A stretch of DNA of 47,077 nucleotides from Streptomyces plumbidurans (GCF_019857225.1 NZ_JAFJSY010000084.1:1-47077), one strand, 5' to 3'; positions 38,625 to 47,077 are shown, numbered from the stretch's first letter. Numbers and translations are program-made. The notes: generated by a model from the letters alone, not told the origin.

Positions 38625-41600
38625 ATGCCCAGAGCCGATAGACCCGATAGACCTGAAAGGCCCGATAGACCTGAAAGGCCCGACAAACCTGTGAGGCCCG
38701 AGAGGCTCGGCAAACGCGGTGGCACTCGCCGCGCGCTCGTCCTGCCCGCCGCCCTGACCGCGTTCGTCACCGTGCTGGCCGTAACCGCCACCGCCACCGC
38801 CACCGCCACTACGGACACCACCATTTCCGCGAGCGACCTGCGAACTCAGCATCTCGACACGGCACTTGGTATCGACGACACCACCCCCGACCTGAGCTGG
38901 CAGACCACCGCGCACGCCGCGAACGCAGTGCAGGGCGCCTACCGTGTGCAGGCCGCCAGCTCGCCGCAGCGACTGCGGTCCGGGCGGCCCGACCTGTGGG
39001 ACTCCGGCAAGGTGGCGTCGGCGGTGCCGGAGACGACGTATCACGGTCGCGCGCTCGGCTCCCGCGCTCATGTGTACTGGCGCGTCATGCTCTGGTCCGG
39101 GCACGGGCGGCAGGCGTCCCACTGGAGCGCCCCGGCCGAGTTCGAGACCGGGCTGACCCGTTCGTCGGACTGGGACGCGGACTGGATCACCCATCCCGAC
39201 TGGCAGTTGAGCCATCGCAGCGTCGATCCTGTGGTCGTCAAGGTGCCGCGCACCACGGCTCGTTACGTCCGTCTGGACGTGACCCGTCTCGGTCTGCCGC
39301 TGGAGGAGAACTTCCCCGCCCGCACCTGGCGGCTTCAACTGGGCGAGATCGACGTGCGCGACTCCGTCACCTCGGCCGACGGTCTTGCCAAGGGCGCCGC
39401 AGTCACCGCGTCCGAGACGAACACGGTGCGCAAGACCTGGGAGCCCGCCCTCGCCGTCGACGGCCTGCCCAACAGCGCCCTGCAGACGGCGGCTGGTTAC
39501 TCCAGCGCGGCCCATGACTCCGCCGACGTCTCCGACCATCCCGTAACGCTCACCCTCGACCTCAAGTCGGCCAAGTCGTTCGACGAGGTGGCCCTCTATC
39601 CGCGGGCGGACGTCCTCACCGACGACGGCAACGTCCCCTCCTTCCCCACCGACTACGCCCTGTCCGCGAGTGACACGGCCGACGGGCCCTTCACCGGCCT
39701 GGCACACGTGACAGGCCAGCAGCCCCCGAAGCCGTATCTGCCGTCCGGACTTCCCCTGCTCGCAAAGGACTTCGCCCTTCCGCGTGCGGTACGCAGTGCT
39801 CGCCTCTACATCGCCGGGCTCGGCATCTACGACGCCACGCTCAACGGCAAGCCGGTGGGTGACGCCGTCCTGGAGCCCGCCAACACGACGTACAACCGGC
39901 GTGTCCAGTACGTCACTTACGACGTCACGGACCGGCTGCGCAAGGGCGCCAACACCATCGGCGTGGCGCTCGGCAACGGTATGGCCAACGTGGTCAGCAC
40001 CGCAGACCGCTACCGCAAGCTCTACGGCAACATCAGTGACCCCAAGCTCATCGCCCGGCTGGAGGTGACCCTCGCCGACGGCAGCGTCCGCACGATCACC
40101 AGCGGCGACGACTGGCGTGCCACGCTCGGCCCGACGACCTCCTCCAACTGGTACGGCGGCGAGGACTACGACGCCGGCCGCGAGACAGCGCACTGGGACG
40201 AACCGAGCGGCGACCGCTCCTCCTGGGAGCATGCGGTCACCGTCTCCGCCCCCGGCACGGAGCAGGATCCGGCCGTGCTCAGCGCCCGCGAGACGGAGCC
40301 GATCCGGAACGTGGAGACGCTCACCGGCAAGGAGGTCGAAGGGGCCGCGGGCAGTCGCGTCTTCGACCTGGGCCGCAACATCGCCGGCTGGCCGGAGATC
40401 ACGATCGGCGGCGCCCCCGCGGGCAGCGAGATACGCATCTACCCGGCCGAGAGTCTGAAGGACGGGCACGCCTTCCAGTCCATCAGCAACATCGGATCGC
40501 CGGTGTGGGACAGCTACACGACGGCTTCCACCCGCACCGCGACCTGGCATCCGTCGTTCAGCTACCACGGGTTCCGGTACCTGGAGTTGAAGGGCGTTCC
40601 CGCGGGTGCGACGGTCACGGTACGGGGCAGGGTGCTGCGCACCGACAACGACTCCGCCGGTGAACTCACCACCTCCGACCCGCTGATCAACGGCATCCAC
40701 TCACTGATCCGGCGCGCCATCGAGGGCAACACCATGAGCGTGCTCACCGACTGCCCCAGCCGGGAGAAGCTGGGCTGGCTGGAGCAGGACCAACTGGTGT
40801 TCCCGGCGCTGGCCGCCAACTTCGACATGGAGGCACAACTCCGCAAGATCGTGCGGGACATGGCGGACGCACAGACCGAGGACGGGCTGATCCCGAGCAC
40901 CGCGCCGGAATACACCAGCCTGCCGGGCGCCTACCGCAACGACTCCAACTGGGGCGGCGCCTTCGTCCTCGTACCGTGGCAGCTCTACACGACCTACGGC
41001 GACGTCGACACCCTGCGCACCTACTACCCGCGTATGCAGCAGTACGCGGCGTTCCTTGAGAAGCAGGTCTCCGGCGGGATCCTCGACTACGGCCTGGGCG
41101 ACTGGTTCACGCCCGACCGCACCTTCCCGCGGGCGGTGGCGGGCACCTACGGCTACTGGCGCGTCGTGGACACGATGGCGCGGATCGCCGCGCTCCTCGG
41201 AGATCAGGCCGCGGCCGACGACTACCGGGCGAAGGCCGACGCCAGCGTCCGGGCGCTGTCGGACACGTACTACTCCACGGCGACAGGCACGTTCGGCGGT
41301 GGCGGCCAGGGCGCCGAGGCCCTCGCCCTCGACATGGGCGCCTACCCGGCGGGCGAACGGGACCGTCTGCTCAGCCACTTCACGTCCTCCGTCGAGGCCG
41401 CAGGTCATCATCTGCTGCTCGGCGAGATCTCCTTGCCGTCCGCCTTCCGTGTGCTGTCCGCCGCCGGGCGCGACGACGTCATCGAGAAGATCGCCACGCA
41501 GACGACCAGTCCCAGCTACGGCTACCAGGTCCTGGCGGGCAACACGACGCTGGGCGAGTCCTGGGACGGCGGACCGGGGCAGTCGCAGAACCACTTCATG

Positions 41601-41960
41601 CTCGGCGCGATCGACTCCTGGTTCACCACGCGCGTCGCGGGGATCGACCAGACCGCCGACTCGGTCGGCTATCGCGAGCTGCTGATCGACCCTGCGGTGG
41701 CAGGCGAGTTGACGTCGGCGTCCGGTTCGTACCGCACCCCGTACGGCGTGGCGCGCACCGCGTGGAAACGGACCGGTGAGCAGTTCCGGCTGAGTGTCGA
41801 CGTGCCGGCCGGCAGTACGGCCGAGATCCACGTCCCGGCGGCGAAGGGCCGGGCGGACGCTCCGCGCGGCGCACGTCTGCTGCGGGCCGGTGACACCGAG
41901 TCGGTGTACCAAGTGGGCTCCGGGCACTGGCAGTTCGAGTCGGGCATGCCGTCCTCCTGA
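38625..41960 (+). CDS. Secreted GH78 alpha-L-rhamnosidase
   Basis: An 1111-residue enzyme. An unusual N-terminal tail of D/K-R/K-P-x-R-P repeats precedes a hydrophobic segment (LVLPAALTAFVTVLAVTATA), likely an export signal. It has fibronectin-like (about 70-180) and F5/8-type-C-like (about 200-360) sandwiches, a rhamnosidase N domain (about 380-560), the (alpha/alpha)6 catalytic barrel (about 690-1030) with DCPSREKLGWLEQ carrying the general acid E714, and a C-terminal sandwich (SASGSYRTPYGVARTAWKR). It releases alpha-L-rhamnose from glycan ends. The ATG at 38625 follows AAGGA, 56 bases after the GH106-like gene, so the two are probably cotranscribed. A tandem hairpin follows. Confidence 0.92.
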   Translation: MPRADRPDRPERPDRPERPDKPVRPERLGKRGGTRRALVLPAALTAFVTVLAVTATATATATTDTTISASDLRTQHLDTALGIDDTTPDLSWQTTAHAANAVQGAYRVQAASSPQRLRSGRPDLWDSGKVASAVPETTYHGRALGSRAHVYWRVMLWSGHGRQASHWSAPAEFETGLTRSSDWDADWITHPDWQLSHRSVDPVVVKVPRTTARYVRLDVTRLGLPLEENFPARTWRLQLGEIDVRDSVTSADGLAKGAAVTASETNTVRKTWEPALAVDGLPNSALQTAAGYSSAAHDSADVSDHPVTLTLDLKSAKSFDEVALYPRADVLTDDGNVPSFPTDYALSASDTADGPFTGLAHVTGQQPPKPYLPSGLPLLAKDFALPRAVRSARLYIAGLGIYDATLNGKPVGDAVLEPANTTYNRRVQYVTYDVTDRLRKGANTIGVALGNGMANVVSTADRYRKLYGNISDPKLIARLEVTLADGSVRTITSGDDWRATLGPTTSSNWYGGEDYDAGRETAHWDEPSGDRSSWEHAVTVSAPGTEQDPAVLSARETEPIRNVETLTGKEVEGAAGSRVFDLGRNIAGWPEITIGGAPAGSEIRIYPAESLKDGHAFQSISNIGSPVWDSYTTASTRTATWHPSFSYHGFRYLELKGVPAGATVTVRGRVLRTDNDSAGELTTSDPLINGIHSLIRRAIEGNTMSVLTDCPSREKLGWLEQDQLVFPALAANFDMEAQLRKIVRDMADAQTEDGLIPSTAPEYTSLPGAYRNDSNWGGAFVLVPWQLYTTYGDVDTLRTYYPRMQQYAAFLEKQVSGGILDYGLGDWFTPDRTFPRAVAGTYGYWRVVDTMARIAALLGDQAAADDYRAKADASVRALSDTYYSTATGTFGGGGQGAEALALDMGAYPAGERDRLLSHFTSSVEAAGHHLLLGEISLPSAFRVLSAAGRDDVIEKIATQTTSPSYGYQVLAGNTTLGESWDGGPGQSQNHFMLGAIDSWFTTRVAGIDQTADSVGYRELLIDPAVAGELTSASGSYRTPYGVARTAWKRTGEQFRLSVDVPAGSTAEIHVPAAKGRADAPRGARLLRAGDTESVYQVGSGHWQFESGMPSS
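38646..38699. repeat. 18-base in-frame tandem repeat in the GH78 leader
   Basis: GATAGACCTGAAAGGCCC at 38646 and 38664 and a diverged copy at 38682, with a half copy before them, encode the DRPERP / DRPERP / DKPVRP tail. Confidence 0.88.
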
Positions 41961-41965
41961 GGTCG

Positions 41966-42038
41966 GTCGGGCACACCTCGGCGGCGAGGTGTGCCCGACG
42001 TTCCGCATACCTCGCGTCGAGGCGTGCCCGATGTTCCG
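41966..42038 (+). terminator. Tandem hairpins after the GH78 gene
   Basis: Perfect 15-base arms GTCGGGCACACCTCG / CGAGGTGTGCCCGAC (41966-41999) surround a 4-base loop. A 33-base unit (41973-42005) is repeated with a few changes at 42006-42038 and can form a second, smaller stem. They may terminate or attenuate transcription within the gene series, or stabilise upstream mRNA 3' ends. Confidence 0.7.
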
Positions 42039-42078
42039 ACCGTCATCCGAAATACCGAACAAGAGAAGAGGACTGCAT

Positions 42079-44622
42079 ATGGCACCGCATCAGATGCCAC
42101 GACGGCACTTCCTCGGCAGCGTCGGCGCGGCCGGGCTCGGCAGCGCGGCGATCGGCCTCGTGCCGGGCGCCGGCCAGGCCGAGGCGGCTCCGACCGGCAC
42201 CGAGGGGCTTGTGGACGCGTCCGGCCGGCACCGGCCCGAGCTGCCGTATCCGACGTTGCGCCGGCCGTTCGCCATGCCCGGTGTCAAGGAGCAGGACTGG
42301 ACCGGCGCGTTGTTCGTCGGCACCGGCGAGTCCCGGTTCGCCCTGCGCGTCGGGCTGCTCACCGCGCAGGGCAAGCTGCTCCGCGAGAAGATGACCAACT
42401 ACCTCTGGCGGATCGGTCCGATGGCCCCGGACGGCGCCTACAAGGAGGTCCAGGTCACCACCGACGACCGCACCATCATGCCCGCGCACCTGGAGGCGCT
42501 GCGCGAGGTGATCGCGCACCCCGACCAGTGGTCGCAGAGCGAGGTCGACGATGCCACGGCCAAACTCCCGCAACTGCAGCAGAAGTACGACCAGGTGCAG
42601 AGCGAGAAGCGCACCATCCGCGTGCGTTACGCCCGCACGGGCGACGGCAGCGGTCTGGTCGGTGCCGTCACCGCACTCGACGACGACACGACCGTGGTGC
42701 TCGAACTCTCCTCACCCTGGGGTGAGTTGGCGTCCTACGCCGTGGACGGCAGCTGTCTGACGGGCAGCGCCCCGGGATTGTCGGACACGACCCGCACCGG
42801 TCACGTACGGCTGTCGCCCACCGAACCCGCCGACAGCAGCGGCTGCTACGCCTCGGTCGCCGACATGACGGCGGCGGTCACCGGCGGCACCGGCACACCG
42901 GGCAGCGCCGTCGCCGCGCTCGTCTACCGTCTCGGCAAGGGACGGACCATCACGTTCGCCGCCCGCGTCGACGACCGTACGGTCAAGGCCGAGGCGCCGG
43001 AAGCACACGAGGTGGAGCGCACGCTGGCCGCGGGCGCTCATGTCCGCGGCGGCAACCTCACCGGCTCGGGACCGGTGGGACGGGCGGCTGACACCGTACG
43101 CGACGCGCTGTCGCTCAACACGAACTACGACCGGGACCGCCACCGCAACTTCGTGATGTGGGGATGGGGCGGCGGAGGCGGCCTGTTCACGGGTTGGGAC
43201 TCGGCCTTCGACGCCGTGAACGCGGCCCTCGTCAGTCGGACGCTCGCCCTGCAGCACGAGACGGACGTCTTCGAGGCCCCGGCGCCGCCCAACCAGGTGC
43301 CGCTGCTGGGGCCGCGCTACGACCAGCAGAACTCCGGGCCCATGCACGCCTACGCGGCCTGGCGGCTGTACACCAAGTTCGGCGACCGCTCGATACTGGA
43401 GAAGACGTATCCCGCGCTCGTCACCTTCCACGACCTGCTGCCCGAGTGGGACACCGACCGCGACGGCCTGCTGGAGACCCCCTACTTCGGGGACCGGGTC
43501 GGCGGCCGGGGCAACCACCTCGGCCTGGACGACAGTCCCGTCTACGCCGACTACCACCGCATCCCCAAGCAGGGCGGCAGCGGCGACAAGCGCGACAACA
43601 CCGACCTCACCGACGTGGCGCTCAACTCCTACTACGCGCTGCTCGCCGAGACTTTGGCCAAGATGGCGCTCGTACTCGACAGACCGCAGGACGCCCAGCG
43701 GTTCGCCGCACAGCACGCGACGATCCGGCGCCTGCTCAACGACCGCCTGTGGCACGCCGAGAAGGGCCTGTACCTGAGCCGCTACCTCGACGGCACCTGG
43801 AACGAGGTCGTCACCCCGACCGTCTTCTACCCGCTGTTCGCAGGCATCGCCACACCGGAGCGCGCACGCGTCCTGGTCGAGCAACACCTGCTCGATCCTA
43901 GGGAGTTCTGGGGTGAGTACGTCGTCCCCAGCGTCGCCCGCAACGATCCGGCCTACTGCTCCGGCGGACCGGTGCACCCCGACTCCGAGCACTTCCGCTT
44001 CTTCGACCGCTACGGCGAGGACACTGCGCCGGAGCAGTGGAAGGGCGCGGTGTGGCCGCCGATGAACGCCACGGTCTACGACGGCGTCAAGCGGTACGGC
44101 TTCGACCACGTCGCCGGGCAGTTCGCCGCGCGCAGCGCCGCGATGTACCTCGACGCCTGGGACAAGGAGAACTGGTTCCCGGAGTCCTTCGACCCCGAGC
44201 CGGGGCAGTCGATCATGGACTCGGCCGTCGACACCGCCTGGCGCACCTACTCCTGGTCCAACGCGATGGCCGTGCCGGGCCTGCACGAACTCATCTCCGA
44301 CAATCCGTGGGACGGCGACGCTTCGGCCCTCATGTTCGGCACGCTCTCACTGCCGGGCACCAACACCGTCGCCAACGTCCAACTGCGCGGCCACACTTAC
44401 GCCGTCTCCGCCGGACCCGACAGGACCACGCTGGTCCGGGACGGCCGCACCGTCTTCCGGGCCACCGGCGCCCGCGTCGCCGTCCGCAACTTCGTACTCC
44501 ATGCCTCCGGCGCCTCCTTCGACATCAACGCCGACGGCCCCGCCCGCATCGAGGTCTTCGGCAAGGACGGCCGTGCCCGAGGCCGGAAGGTACCCGCCGG
44601 CCGCACCCACGTCTCCCTCTGA
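42079..44622 (+). CDS. Secreted GH63/MGH1-like (alpha/alpha)6 glycoside hydrolase
   Basis: An 847-residue protein with a Tat signal (PRRHFLGSVGAAGLGSAAIG). An N-terminal beta-sandwich domain (about 50-330) precedes an (alpha/alpha)6 barrel (about 340-760). LFTGWDSAFDAVNAAL (D374, predicted acid) and NWFPESFDPEPG (E702, predicted base) match the trehalase/GH63/mannosylglycerate-hydrolase group. GAVWPPMNATVYDGVKRYG and RTYSWSNAM are also typical. The bond cleaved cannot be read from sequence; an alpha-glucosidic or other alpha-linked terminal sugar is likely. The ATG at 42079 follows AGAGGA. It lies between the rhamnosidases and GH59, so probably acts on the same glycan. Confidence 0.78.
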   Translation: MAPHQMPRRHFLGSVGAAGLGSAAIGLVPGAGQAEAAPTGTEGLVDASGRHRPELPYPTLRRPFAMPGVKEQDWTGALFVGTGESRFALRVGLLTAQGKLLREKMTNYLWRIGPMAPDGAYKEVQVTTDDRTIMPAHLEALREVIAHPDQWSQSEVDDATAKLPQLQQKYDQVQSEKRTIRVRYARTGDGSGLVGAVTALDDDTTVVLELSSPWGELASYAVDGSCLTGSAPGLSDTTRTGHVRLSPTEPADSSGCYASVADMTAAVTGGTGTPGSAVAALVYRLGKGRTITFAARVDDRTVKAEAPEAHEVERTLAAGAHVRGGNLTGSGPVGRAADTVRDALSLNTNYDRDRHRNFVMWGWGGGGGLFTGWDSAFDAVNAALVSRTLALQHETDVFEAPAPPNQVPLLGPRYDQQNSGPMHAYAAWRLYTKFGDRSILEKTYPALVTFHDLLPEWDTDRDGLLETPYFGDRVGGRGNHLGLDDSPVYADYHRIPKQGGSGDKRDNTDLTDVALNSYYALLAETLAKMALVLDRPQDAQRFAAQHATIRRLLNDRLWHAEKGLYLSRYLDGTWNEVVTPTVFYPLFAGIATPERARVLVEQHLLDPREFWGEYVVPSVARNDPAYCSGGPVHPDSEHFRFFDRYGEDTAPEQWKGAVWPPMNATVYDGVKRYGFDHVAGQFAARSAAMYLDAWDKENWFPESFDPEPGQSIMDSAVDTAWRTYSWSNAMAVPGLHELISDNPWDGDASALMFGTLSLPGTNTVANVQLRGHTYAVSAGPDRTTLVRDGRTVFRATGARVAVRNFVLHASGASFDINADGPARIEVFGKDGRARGRKVPAGRTHVSL

Positions 44623-44664
44623 AGCGCCCGTCTGAACCACCCGCCCGACAACCTACGGAGAACC

Positions 44665-46761
44665 ATGCCCGGAACCCCAAGACGGAGCGGCGCGCTGCGC
44701 CGGCTCCCCGGACGCGCCGCCCGCGCGGTGTGCGCCCTTGCCGTGTCCTGCCTGGCGCTCGTCGCCCCGGCCACGGCACACGCCGACACCGGCACGCCAC
44801 CGGTGCAGCAGATCGCCGTGGACGGCGCCGGTACCGGGCGCGTCTTCGACGGCATCGGCGCCATCAGCGGAGGCGGCGGCACCTCACGGCTGCTCGTCGA
44901 CTACCCCGAACCGGAGCGCAGCCGCATCCTGGACTATCTCTTCAAGCCCGGTTACGGCGCCTCGCTGCAGATCCTCAAGGTGGAGATCGGCTCCGACACC
45001 AACTCCAGCAACGGCGCCGAGCCCAGCCACATGCGCACCCCCACCCAGGTTGACTGCGACCGCGGCTACGAGTGGTGGCTCATGGAGCAGGCCCACAAGC
45101 GCAACCCGCAGATCCGGTTCTACGGCCTCGAATGGGGCGCGCCCGGCTGGTTCGACGGCGGCTTCTGGTCGCAGGACAACATCGACTATCTGATGCAGTG
45201 GCTCGGCTGCGCGCAACAGCACGACCTGCACATCAACTATCTCGGCGGCTGGAACGAGAAGGGCTGGGACGCCGCCTGGTACGGCAAGCTCAAGGCCGCC
45301 CTGGTGCGCCACGGCCATGGTGACGTCAAGGTGGTGGCCGCCGACAACGCCGGCTGGCAGGTGGCCACCGACATGAAGAACGACCCCGCCTTCGACGCGG
45401 CCACGGACGTCGTCGGCATCCACTACCCCTGCTCCGCCGTCCACTGCTCCAGCTCACCGGACGCCCTCAGTCTCGACAAGCCGCTGTTCGCCAGTGAATC
45501 GGGCTGGAACAACTACCTCACCGGTGCGACGCGACTCGCCGCAGAGATGAACCACGAGTACGTCGACTCCCGCATCACGGCGTTCATCAACTGGCCCGCC
45601 GCGTACGCCTGGTACCCGACCGTCCAGATGCAGGGCAGCGGTCTGCTCCAGGCCAACGAGCCGTGGAGCGGTCACTACGACCTCGGTCCGACGCTGTGGA
45701 CCATCGCGCAGACCGCGCAGTTCACCCGGCCGGGCTGGAGCTACGTCGACTCCGCCAGCGGTTACCTCGACGGCGGCGGCACGTACGTGACTCTGCGGTC
45801 CCCCGGCCCTCGGCCCGCGTACACGACCGTGTTCGAGACGACCGGGGCGAGCGCGCCGCAGGATGTCAGCGTCACGCCGACCGGCAAGCTGCCGCGCGGT
45901 GCGCTGCATCGCTGGACGACCACCCTTGAATCCACCGACCCGGCCGACTGGTTCGTCCGCGGTCACGATGTGTCCCCGGACGCGAAGGGCGGCCACGGCA
46001 TCACCCTTCAGCCGGGCACGGTCACGACGCTCACCACCATGTCCGGGGGCAAGGGCCGTGCAGCGGCGAGCGCGCCCCGCGCCCGGACCATGGCTCTTCC
46101 CTACCGCGACACCTTCGACGGCTACCGGACCGCGGCCATCCCGCGCTACGTCTCCGACATGGAGGGCGCCTTCCAGGTGGCGCCCTGCTCGACCGCGCCG
46201 CAGGCCGCCTCCGGCAGTCGGGGCACCGGCCGGTGCCTGCGTCAGTCCATCACGACGCCGCCCACGAAGTGGTCCAGGGTGGCCGCCCCGCTCACGTTGT
46301 CCGGTGACAGCCGGTGGACCGACTACACCGTCTCGGCGAAGGTGATGATCGACCACACCGGCACGGCCTCGCTGCTCGGCCGCGTGGTCAACCAGCTCAA
46401 CAACGTCGGCACCGGCCGCGTCAACGCCTGGCAGGGCTACTACCTGAAGCTGTCGGACGCCGGCACCTGGTCGCTCGAGGTCCTCGCCCCCGACAAGACC
46501 ACGCGTGTCCTGGCGAGCGGCAGCCTCTCCTCCCCCGGAGCCGACACCTGGCACCGACTCTCGCTCGGCTTCTCCGGACAGACGATCACGGCCCGGATCG
46601 ATGGGACGGAGGTCGCCCAGGTCTCCGACACCACGTACGACCACGGCCAGGTCGGCCTGGGGCTGGACTCCTACACCACCTCGCAGTTCGACGATCTGAC
46701 GGTGGTGGCGGCGCAGCACGCGAGCGCGTCGATCAGTGGTCCGTACCAAAGTATTGACTGA
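44665..46761 (+). CDS. Secreted GH59 galactosylceramidase-like beta-galactosidase
   Basis: A 698-residue protein. An Arg-rich signal ends at ATAHA (about 36-41). Residues about 50-330 are a GH59 TIM barrel very like galactocerebrosidase: GRVFDGIGAISGGGGTSRLLVDYPEP, LKVEIGSDTNSSNGAEPSHMRT, YLGGWNEKG (E198 acid/base) and FASESGWN (E278 nucleophile). A beta-sandwich and a C-terminal lectin-like domain (about 475-690) follow, also as in GALC. Animal enzymes cleave galactosylceramide; bacterial members among plant-glycan hydrolases are more likely to remove galactose from polysaccharide. The ATG at 44665, after ACGGAG, lies 42 bases behind the previous gene, so the two form a transcription unit. 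The stop overlaps the -35 of the next promoter. Confidence 0.9.
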   Translation: MPGTPRRSGALRRLPGRAARAVCALAVSCLALVAPATAHADTGTPPVQQIAVDGAGTGRVFDGIGAISGGGGTSRLLVDYPEPERSRILDYLFKPGYGASLQILKVEIGSDTNSSNGAEPSHMRTPTQVDCDRGYEWWLMEQAHKRNPQIRFYGLEWGAPGWFDGGFWSQDNIDYLMQWLGCAQQHDLHINYLGGWNEKGWDAAWYGKLKAALVRHGHGDVKVVAADNAGWQVATDMKNDPAFDAATDVVGIHYPCSAVHCSSSPDALSLDKPLFASESGWNNYLTGATRLAAEMNHEYVDSRITAFINWPAAYAWYPTVQMQGSGLLQANEPWSGHYDLGPTLWTIAQTAQFTRPGWSYVDSASGYLDGGGTYVTLRSPGPRPAYTTVFETTGASAPQDVSVTPTGKLPRGALHRWTTTLESTDPADWFVRGHDVSPDAKGGHGITLQPGTVTTLTTMSGGKGRAAASAPRARTMALPYRDTFDGYRTAAIPRYVSDMEGAFQVAPCSTAPQAASGSRGTGRCLRQSITTPPTKWSRVAAPLTLSGDSRWTDYTVSAKVMIDHTGTASLLGRVVNQLNNVGTGRVNAWQGYYLKLSDAGTWSLEVLAPDKTTRVLASGSLSSPGADTWHRLSLGFSGQTITARIDGTEVAQVSDTTYDHGQVGLGLDSYTTSQFDDLTVVAAQHASASISGPYQSID

Positions 46762-46782
46762 CTCTTACTTCACTCCTTAAAT
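46754..46782 (+). promoter_or_regulatory. Promoter of the GH16 gene
   Basis: -35 TTGACT (46754-46759) and -10 TTAAAT (46777-46782) are separated by exactly 17 bases. The -35 overlaps the GH59 stop codon. The expected transcript start is near 46789, about 67 bases ahead of the GTG. Confidence 0.6.
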
Positions 46783-46856
46783 CAAGAGGCGACGCCTTCA
46801 TCCCCCACCCCGGTCGGCTCATCCGTGCGCCCGGCCGCCGTATGGAAGGAAGAGCC

Positions 46857-47077
46857 GTGGCCTCTCCACGTCTGCTCCGAAGATGCTTGTTCGCAGCCCT
46901 CTCCGCCGTGCTGGTCGCGTCCGCCGCGACCGGTGCGGCGCAGGCGGTTCCGCCGGACGCCTCCCCCAGCGCCTCGCACGCGGCCGCCGCGGTGGCTGCG
47001 TTCACCGACAACTTCGACGGCCCCGCGGGTGCCGCCGTCGACGGCTCGAAATGGCAGACCGAGACCGGCGACAACGT
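46857..47077 (+). CDS. GH16-family beta-glucanase/galactanase-like protein, N-terminal part only
   Basis: The gene runs off the window. The 73 visible codons encode a Sec-type signal peptide (LLRRCLFAALSAVLVASAATGAAQA) followed by FTDNFDGPAGAAVDGSKWQTETGDN. This is the usual beginning of actinobacterial GH16 catalytic domains (beta-1,3-glucanases and related endo-galactanases). The catalytic ExDxE motif lies beyond the edge, so the subfamily cannot be assigned. The GTG at 46857 is chosen because GGAAGGA (46844-46850) lies six bases before it; an in-frame ATG at 46842 precedes that site. Confidence 0.75.
   Translation, partial: MASPRLLRRCLFAALSAVLVASAATGAAQAVPPDASPSASHAAAAVAAFTDNFDGPAGAAVDGSKWQTETGDN

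Noticed and set aside
1..47077. CRISPR arrays, rRNA, tRNA, riboswitch and complete insertion sequences
   Set aside because: No regularly spaced repeats, conserved RNA cores, transposase motifs or paired terminal inverted repeats were seen by reading. The short tandem repeats found are local slippage types.

Overview
The window is high-GC actinobacterial DNA, almost certainly a Streptomyces chromosome. The signs are strong third-position GC bias, many GTG starts behind GGAGG-type ribosome binding sites, mycothiol-type PIG-L enzymes, ECF sigma / zinc-finger anti-sigma pairs, and many Tat- or Sec-exported glycoside hydrolases. No rRNA, tRNA, CRISPR array, intact transposase or prophage gene was seen. 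The mix of regulators, detoxification families, broken genes and polymer-degrading enzymes resembles an accessory chromosome arm rather than the conserved core.

Region 1 (1-13.2 kb) is a mosaic of small regulatory units: a 3'-truncated alpha/beta hydrolase with twin operators; two PIG-L deacetylases; a YqeY-like protein; a membrane-anchored esterase; a tautomerase divergent from an XRE/MmyB-type regulator; a HutD-like protein; a carboxymuconolactone decarboxylase-like protein divergent from an HxlR regulator; and a TetR regulator divergent from a TetX-like FAD monooxygenase. These are followed by three decayed genes (a spore-associated-protein remnant, a frameshifted RibD/DHFR-like gene and a frameshifted VOC gene), then a GNAT acetyltransferase translationally coupled to an extra IF-1, and an aminoglycoside-phosphotransferase-like gene. 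Several divergent pairs carry clear palindromic operators. The TetR pair shares its operator design exactly with the truncated hydrolase 6.9 kb away.

Region 2 (13.2-30.2 kb) holds a very large secreted GH35 beta-galactosidase, a LysR/2,2-dialkylglycine decarboxylase pair (dgdR/dgdA-like), a proline-rich membrane protein, and a five-gene coupled operon: ECF sigma factor, zinc-finger anti-sigma with membrane segments, ABC ATPase and two membrane proteins. These are followed by a Gfo/Idh/MocA oxidoreductase, a PAP2 phosphatase-like membrane protein, a GH3 lipoprotein lacking the NagZ Asp-His dyad, and a GT2 glycosyltransferase.

Region 3 (30.3-47.1 kb) is a polysaccharide-degradation locus. A secreted GH64 beta-1,3-glucanase with a CBM is divergent from a run of secreted enzymes on the plus strand: GH127-type beta-L-arabinofuranosidase with LamG, GH106-like and GH78 alpha-L-rhamnosidases, a GH63/MGH1-like (alpha/alpha)6 enzyme, a GH59 galactosylceramidase-like beta-galactosidase, and the start of a GH16 enzyme at the window edge. 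Together with the GH35 enzyme, these activities point to extracellular stripping of an arabinose-, rhamnose- and galactose-rich plant glycan such as an arabinogalactan protein or rhamnogalacturonan side chain. The GH64/GH127 divergent region has two good sigma-70-type promoters and two LacI-like boxes. No sugar transporter or local regulator for this set is visible. This locus, particularly the GH59 + GH127 + two-rhamnosidase combination, is the best candidate in the window for a poorly described system.
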